A DNA stretch of 39,160 nucleotides from an uncultured Clostridia bacterium. Lineage in GTDB: Bacteria > Bacillota > Clostridia > Oscillospirales > Oscillospiraceae. Below are positions 35,321 to 39,160 of this stretch, piece by piece. Position 1 is the first letter of the stretch. Each line of letters begins with the position of its first letter. The position numbers and the translations under genes are program-made. Location of the stretch: assembly GCA_945836055.1 (NCBI GenBank), contig CAMAKJ010000002.1, positions 1 through 39,160 of the forward strand, written 5' to 3'. The notes below the pieces were generated by a model, which was not told the origin of the DNA, searched no databases, and was given only the letters and a program-made list of their open reading frames with translations.

Positions 35321-35632
35321 ATGTGGCAGATTCACTTCATGCTGTGGAATGAGGTTCGTCCGGACTGCTGGTACCCGGTCATCCGCTACAGGGACGAAAC
35401 GGGGAAGGAACGCTCCAACACCTTCGATTACGGCGGCTTCCGCCACAGCTGGAACGTCGGTGAAACGGTGGAAATCGCCTGGAACCCCGGCTATCCCGGA
35501 TACATCTACCCCCTGGGCGGAAAATGGCTGAAGCAGAAAGCGGTGCTGTATGGTCTTGCGGGGCTTGCGCTTGTGATTGCCGGCGTAACGCTGATCCTGC
35601 TGGCCAGCCCGGCAGAGGCTTCCTGGGGCTGA
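35321..35632 (+). CDS. DUF3592-like small membrane protein
   Basis: CWYPVIRYRDETGKERSNTFDYGG...WNVGETVEIAWNPGYPGYIYP plus C-terminal TM; start uncertain. Confidence 0.55.
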   Translation: MWQIHFMLWNEVRPDCWYPVIRYRDETGKERSNTFDYGGFRHSWNVGETVEIAWNPGYPGYIYPLGGKWLKQKAVLYGLAGLALVIAGVTLILLASPAEASWG

Positions 35633-35647
35633 TTCCTCCGAAAACGG

Positions 35648-35678
35648 AACCGGCGGAGAATGATCTCCGCCGGTTTCT
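35648..35678 (+). terminator. Rho-independent terminator
   Basis: AACCGGCGGAGA-atga-TCTCCGCCGGTT followed by TCTT. Confidence 0.75.
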
Positions 35679-35742
35679 TATACTATTTCTTGATAAAAAT
35701 GTTACATCCAGATCGATGAAACATTTTAAAAGAGAATCAGTA

Positions 35743-36519
35743 TTACAGCTCGTACACCCGCACCACTTCCGTGGGGCCTTCCTGCAGCAGAGAGGTCACG
35801 GTTCCGTTCTCCCCGCCCACGGTAACCTTCAGCGTACCGCCCCGGTTGTGGGCGACGAGTGTGTCTCCGGGCAGCTGCCCCTTTGCCCACAGGACGGAGG
35901 CCACGGAGCCGCAGCCGGTGCCGCAGGCCAGGGTGAAGTCCTCCACGCCCCGCTCAAAGGTCAGCACTCTGACCTCGCCGGGGCGCAGCACCTGATAGTA
36001 GTTGACGTTGGCGCCCTTGGGGAACGCCGGGTCGAAGCGCAGAGCGCGCATGGTTTCCCGGAGGCTGTCCGCGTCAGCCCACAGGTCGCCCGGGTACTCC
36101 ACCACAGCGTGGGGCAGCCCGGGATTTCCCAGTTCCACATAGGCAGCCTTGTCCTTGCGGTTCAGATCCAGCGTGGTGGGGCTGTTCAGCCTGACCCGGT
36201 ATTGGTTCTCGTCCAGCCGCCAGCCGTACACCAGCCCTGTGTCGGTTTCCACGGTCATCGCGTCCCCCGCAATGCCCAGGCTGTGGGCAAAGCGGCAGAT
36301 GCACCGGGCGCCGTTGCCGCACATTCCCGCCCGGGTGCCGTCGGAATTGTAGAAATGCAGCCGGAAATCCGCCTTGTCGGAATCATCCACTGCCATGAAG
36401 CCGTCCGCGCCGGTAACGGCGCAGTATTTTTTTGCCAGCGCCGAAAAATCCAGGCGCTGTCCCCGGGCGTCGATGACCATGAAGTCATTGCCCGCGCCGT
36501 TCATGTAAGTAACCTTCAT
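35743..36519 (-). CDS. dapF: Diaminopimelate epimerase
   Basis: MNGAGNDFMVID, AGMCGNGARCICRFA, FTLACGTGCGSVA catalytic Cys motifs. Confidence 0.95.
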   Translation of the reverse strand: MKVTYMNGAGNDFMVIDARGQRLDFSALAKKYCAVTGADGFMAVDDSDKADFRLHFYNSDGTRAGMCGNGARCICRFAHSLGIAGDAMTVETDTGLVYGWRLDENQYRVRLNSPTTLDLNRKDKAAYVELGNPGLPHAVVEYPGDLWADADSLRETMRALRFDPAFPKGANVNYYQVLRPGEVRVLTFERGVEDFTLACGTGCGSVASVLWAKGQLPGDTLVAHNRGGTLKVTVGGENGTVTSLLQEGPTEVVRVYEL

Positions 36520-36530
36520 AGAATTCCATC

Positions 36531-37178
36531 TCACACCTTGAATCGATTAAAGTATTCATACAGCGGTGTCAGCGCCGCAAAGAAGCCGGCGGCCTCGTCC
36601 TGTAGATTCGGCCCGAACATCTCCGGCCCCGCGTCCCGGTGGCGGATGCAGCCGATGTCGCCCTTCCAGGCAAAATAGGGCATAAGGGCCGGGTTGTCCG
36701 TTGGCTTTGGGCGCTTGTACAGCTGGGCCGTGACACTCTGCCCCGCCGCCCGTTCCGTCTCCCGCATCAGGCGCACAAACGCCTCCGGACGGGCGGAAAT
36801 CTCCCGCCGGAAATCCTCCATGGCCGCCGTCCGGGGGTGCCAGAGGGAGAAGCCGTAGTCCACGCCCTCGGGGTTGACCTCAAGAAACAGGCAGGGATTT
36901 TCCGCCCACCATTCCACATCCTGGCGGATGCAGAGCCACAGGCTCTCCTTGTACGGCTCTGGGGGGTGCAGCCTGGCGTCCCGGTAGATGCGGCTGACCT
37001 TCAGAATGTTGCCGGGCCTGTCCTGGAACGGCTGAAACAGCGCCTGCCCCAGGGCTTTCATCGGCTCGTACAGGGTTTCCACATACTGCTTTTTATGTGC
37101 CTGAAACCATTCCCGGTTGTTATTCATGCGGATGCCCCAGAGAAAATCGATGGTCTCCGGGGTGAAGCCGGTAAACAT
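36531..37178 (-). CDS. DUF2461 domain-containing protein
   Basis: FTPETIDFLWGIRMNNNREWFQAHKKQYVETLYEPMKAL, ISRIYRDARLHPPEPYKES-like family motif (VSRIYRDARL). Confidence 0.8.
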   Translation of the reverse strand: MFTGFTPETIDFLWGIRMNNNREWFQAHKKQYVETLYEPMKALGQALFQPFQDRPGNILKVSRIYRDARLHPPEPYKESLWLCIRQDVEWWAENPCLFLEVNPEGVDYGFSLWHPRTAAMEDFRREISARPEAFVRLMRETERAAGQSVTAQLYKRPKPTDNPALMPYFAWKGDIGCIRHRDAGPEMFGPNLQDEAAGFFAALTPLYEYFNRFKV

Positions 37179-37260
37179 GGAATCGCCTCCAAATGATACG
37201 ATGTCTCCATCGGGTTATGACGGCAGAGAAATGCGCTGCAGCTTGTCTGGCAGACGTCAG

Positions 37261-37346
37261 AATGCTGAATGTTAAATGCAGAATTGAGGTATTTCCTTCG
37301 GAAATCATTTCAATTGTCCGCGGAGCGGACACCTTCATTCAGCATT
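37261..37346. repeat. Complex intergenic inverted repeat
   Basis: AATGCTGAATG (37261-37271) / CATTCAGCATT (37336-37346), containing AATTGA/TCAATT, hairpin ATTTCC-ttc-GGAAAT and hairpin TGTCCGC-gga-GCGGACA. Confidence 0.6.
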
Positions 37347-37404
37347 TCGCATTTCTCCCGACTAACCGCAATTTGTCTTCCTGCCGGAAATATCGGCAGG
37401 CATG

Positions 37405-37477
37405 CTAGGGCAGCACCGCATAATGGGGCAAAAGATCCGCCGAAGCCCGCGGCTCCCATTATGCGGTGTTGCCTTAG
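37405..37477. repeat. 73-bp palindromic MITE-like element
   Basis: CTAGGGCAGCACCGCATAATGGG / CCCATTATGCGGTGTTGCCTTAG, 23-bp arms with two non-Watson-Crick positions; includes the stop codon of the neighbouring gene. Confidence 0.65.
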
Positions 37478-38142
37478 AGATAGGCTGTCTCTTCCCGCTT
37501 CTGATGGGTTTTGTAGATGACCTGGCCGAATTCCCCCGGCTTCACGTTGGGGTCGGGGATGTCCAGAACGTAACGCTCCGTGGCGTTGATGAGGGTCGTG
37601 CCGTTGTAAGGGCGCACCCGATCCCCAACGCCGTAGCGCATATGGACGTGACCATGAACAAGATACGTCGGGTGATACTTGTCCAGCAGCTTCCGCAGGG
37701 CCTCAAAGCCCCAGTGGGCCGGGTCGTCTCCGTCCCCCAGGCCGTAAGGCGGCGCATGGGTCACCACAATGTCCACGCCGCCCATTCTCTTCAGCTTCCA
37801 GCTCAGCCGTGCGATCCGGCGGTGCATCTCCCCGTCGGTGTACTGGTGGGGGCCGGGGTGATACCGCCGGCAGCCCCCCAGTCCCAGAATCCGCAGGCCG
37901 TTATAGGTCACGATGTGGCCGTCAATGCAGTCGCAGCCCTCCGGGGGTGTCTGATTGTAGTTCGTGTCATGGTTGCCGTGGACGTAGAGCAGGGGGCACC
38001 GGGCCATGGTCACAAGGAAGCTCAGGTATTTGGCGTTCAGGTCGCCGCAGGAGAGAATCAGGTCATATTCCTTCAGCCGTCCGGGGGTGTAGTTTTCCCA
38101 GAGTCCCGGGCATTCCTCATCGGATACGATCAAAATCTTCAC
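37474..38142 (-). CDS. Calcineurin-like metallophosphoesterase
   Basis: LSCGDLNAKY, YVHGNHD, VTHAPP, LVHGHVH motifs. Confidence 0.9.
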   Translation of the reverse strand: MKILIVSDEECPGLWENYTPGRLKEYDLILSCGDLNAKYLSFLVTMARCPLLYVHGNHDTNYNQTPPEGCDCIDGHIVTYNGLRILGLGGCRRYHPGPHQYTDGEMHRRIARLSWKLKRMGGVDIVVTHAPPYGLGDGDDPAHWGFEALRKLLDKYHPTYLVHGHVHMRYGVGDRVRPYNGTTLINATERYVLDIPDPNVKPGEFGQVIYKTHQKREETAYL

Positions 38143-39160
38143 GGGGCTTGCCCTCCTCCTGCGCGGGAATTCTGTCTCGGTAAATACCCAGCTCCCGAAC
38201 CATGTTCTGGGATACGGGAAGAATCTCCTGGAACGACGGAATGCTGCCCATAATGTTGCCGCACAGCCAGTCCATGTGCAGCAGCTCCTCGGGAGAGAAG
38301 ACGTGGGTTCCGTCGGATTTGACGGTGCCGTCCTGGGTGACGATACGGCGGCGGAAGGGATCCAGGGTGCCGTCCTTCAGCCCCTGCTCCAGAATCTTCG
38401 CCATCTGCCGGACGCCCTCCGGAAGCTTTTCGGACAGGCGGATGCCGATGACCCCGCTGTCCATACCCAGCCAGTAGTTGACTGCCGTAGATTCACCCTT
38501 CTCCCGCTTCCAGCCTCCGGCAAAAATGCTCCGGATAACGAATTCGTAAAACTGTCCCCACAGCCAGATGGGCGTGCCCAGAGGGATCATGTCGCCCCGG
38601 TCGTTCATCAGGTAGGTGCCGTAGTTGCAGAAGTCCAGGAACATCTTCGCCGGCGTGGGGGCGTCCCGGTTGGACACCACCCGGATGCCGTCCGCCAGCA
38701 GATCGGCCTGTGGCGTGCCGCTGATGCAGGACCACCGCAGCTCAATCTGGGCCCGGGGGTTGGTCATCAGAGCGCCCAGGGCAAAGGCGTTGATGGAGGC
38801 GGGCACGCCGAAGATGGGATACGACGCGATATAGCCGATGCGGTCGTTCTGGGCCATGGCGCCGGCAATGGCGCCGGTGATAAACTTGCCCTCGTAGATC
38901 CGCCCGTAATAGGTGCGGATGCTGGAATAGGCCTGGTCCACGGAGCAGTTGAGAAAGCGCACCTTGGGATACTTCACCGCCGCCTTCAGGGTAGCGCGGC
39001 TCAGGGGGGGTGCGGTGGTGAACACCACCTGGGCGCCGTCGGATACCGCCTGCTCGATAATCGGCTCCGCAAGCTCCGAGTTGGCAGCGTCAAAATAGCT
39101 GCGGACGGTAATCCGGTCGCCGAACACCCGCTGCAGGTGCTCCCGGCCCTCCTCGTGACC
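38117..39160 (-). CDS. BMP family (PnrA-like) substrate-binding protein, N-terminus beyond the window
   Basis: EQAVSDGAQVVFTTAPPLSRATLKAAVKYPKVRFLNCSVD, GRIYEGKFITGAIAGAMAQNDRIGYIASYPI; frame stays open to the window end (GHEEGREHLQRVFGDR). Confidence 0.82.
   Translation of the reverse strand, partial: GHEEGREHLQRVFGDRITVRSYFDAANSELAEPIIEQAVSDGAQVVFTTAPPLSRATLKAAVKYPKVRFLNCSVDQAYSSIRTYYGRIYEGKFITGAIAGAMAQNDRIGYIASYPIFGVPASINAFALGALMTNPRAQIELRWSCISGTPQADLLADGIRVVSNRDAPTPAKMFLDFCNYGTYLMNDRGDMIPLGTPIWLWGQFYEFVIRSIFAGGWKREKGESTAVNYWLGMDSGVIGIRLSEKLPEGVRQMAKILEQGLKDGTLDPFRRRIVTQDGTVKSDGTHVFSPEELLHMDWLCGNIMGSIPSFQEILPVSQNMVRELGIYRDRIPAQEEGKPREDFDRIR

Overview
39.2 kb window from what looks like an anaerobic Clostridia/Oscillospiraceae-type chromosome (inferred from gene content only). 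From left to right: (1) a minus-strand, translationally coupled five-gene operon: AMP-ligase, small membrane protein, MBOAT acyltransferase and two SGNH-like/leucine-rich-repeat surface proteins. It resembles dlt in logic but has no visible carrier protein. (2) An AgrC/AgrA-like two-component system, followed by three GH3 glycosidases with different predicted locations, one of them domain-permuted and membrane-anchored, and a GtrA-like membrane protein. (3) A mobilizable element (about 18.4-26.1 kb) with a sigma factor, a DUF6076-like protein, a RecA-like ATPase, a structured oriT-like region, MobC, a relaxase containing a nested out-of-frame gene, and a large serine recombinase. (4) A TetM/EF-G-like ribosomal GTPase fused to a YacP/Rae1-type NYN nuclease domain, then a PsiE-like protein. 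(5) A two-subunit class I fumarase, a His-rich metal-binding protein, a YdjG/H/I-like SPFH/zinc-ribbon/TPM cluster without PspA, dapF, a DUF2461 protein, a metallophosphoesterase and a BMP-family binding protein truncated at the window edge. Several palindromic MITE-like repeats and terminators are also visible. The strongest candidates for follow-up are the GTPase-NYN fusion, the acyl-transfer operon with permuted SGNH-LRR proteins, the overlapping mob genes and the permuted GH3. All family names come from motif recognition by eye; no searches were run.
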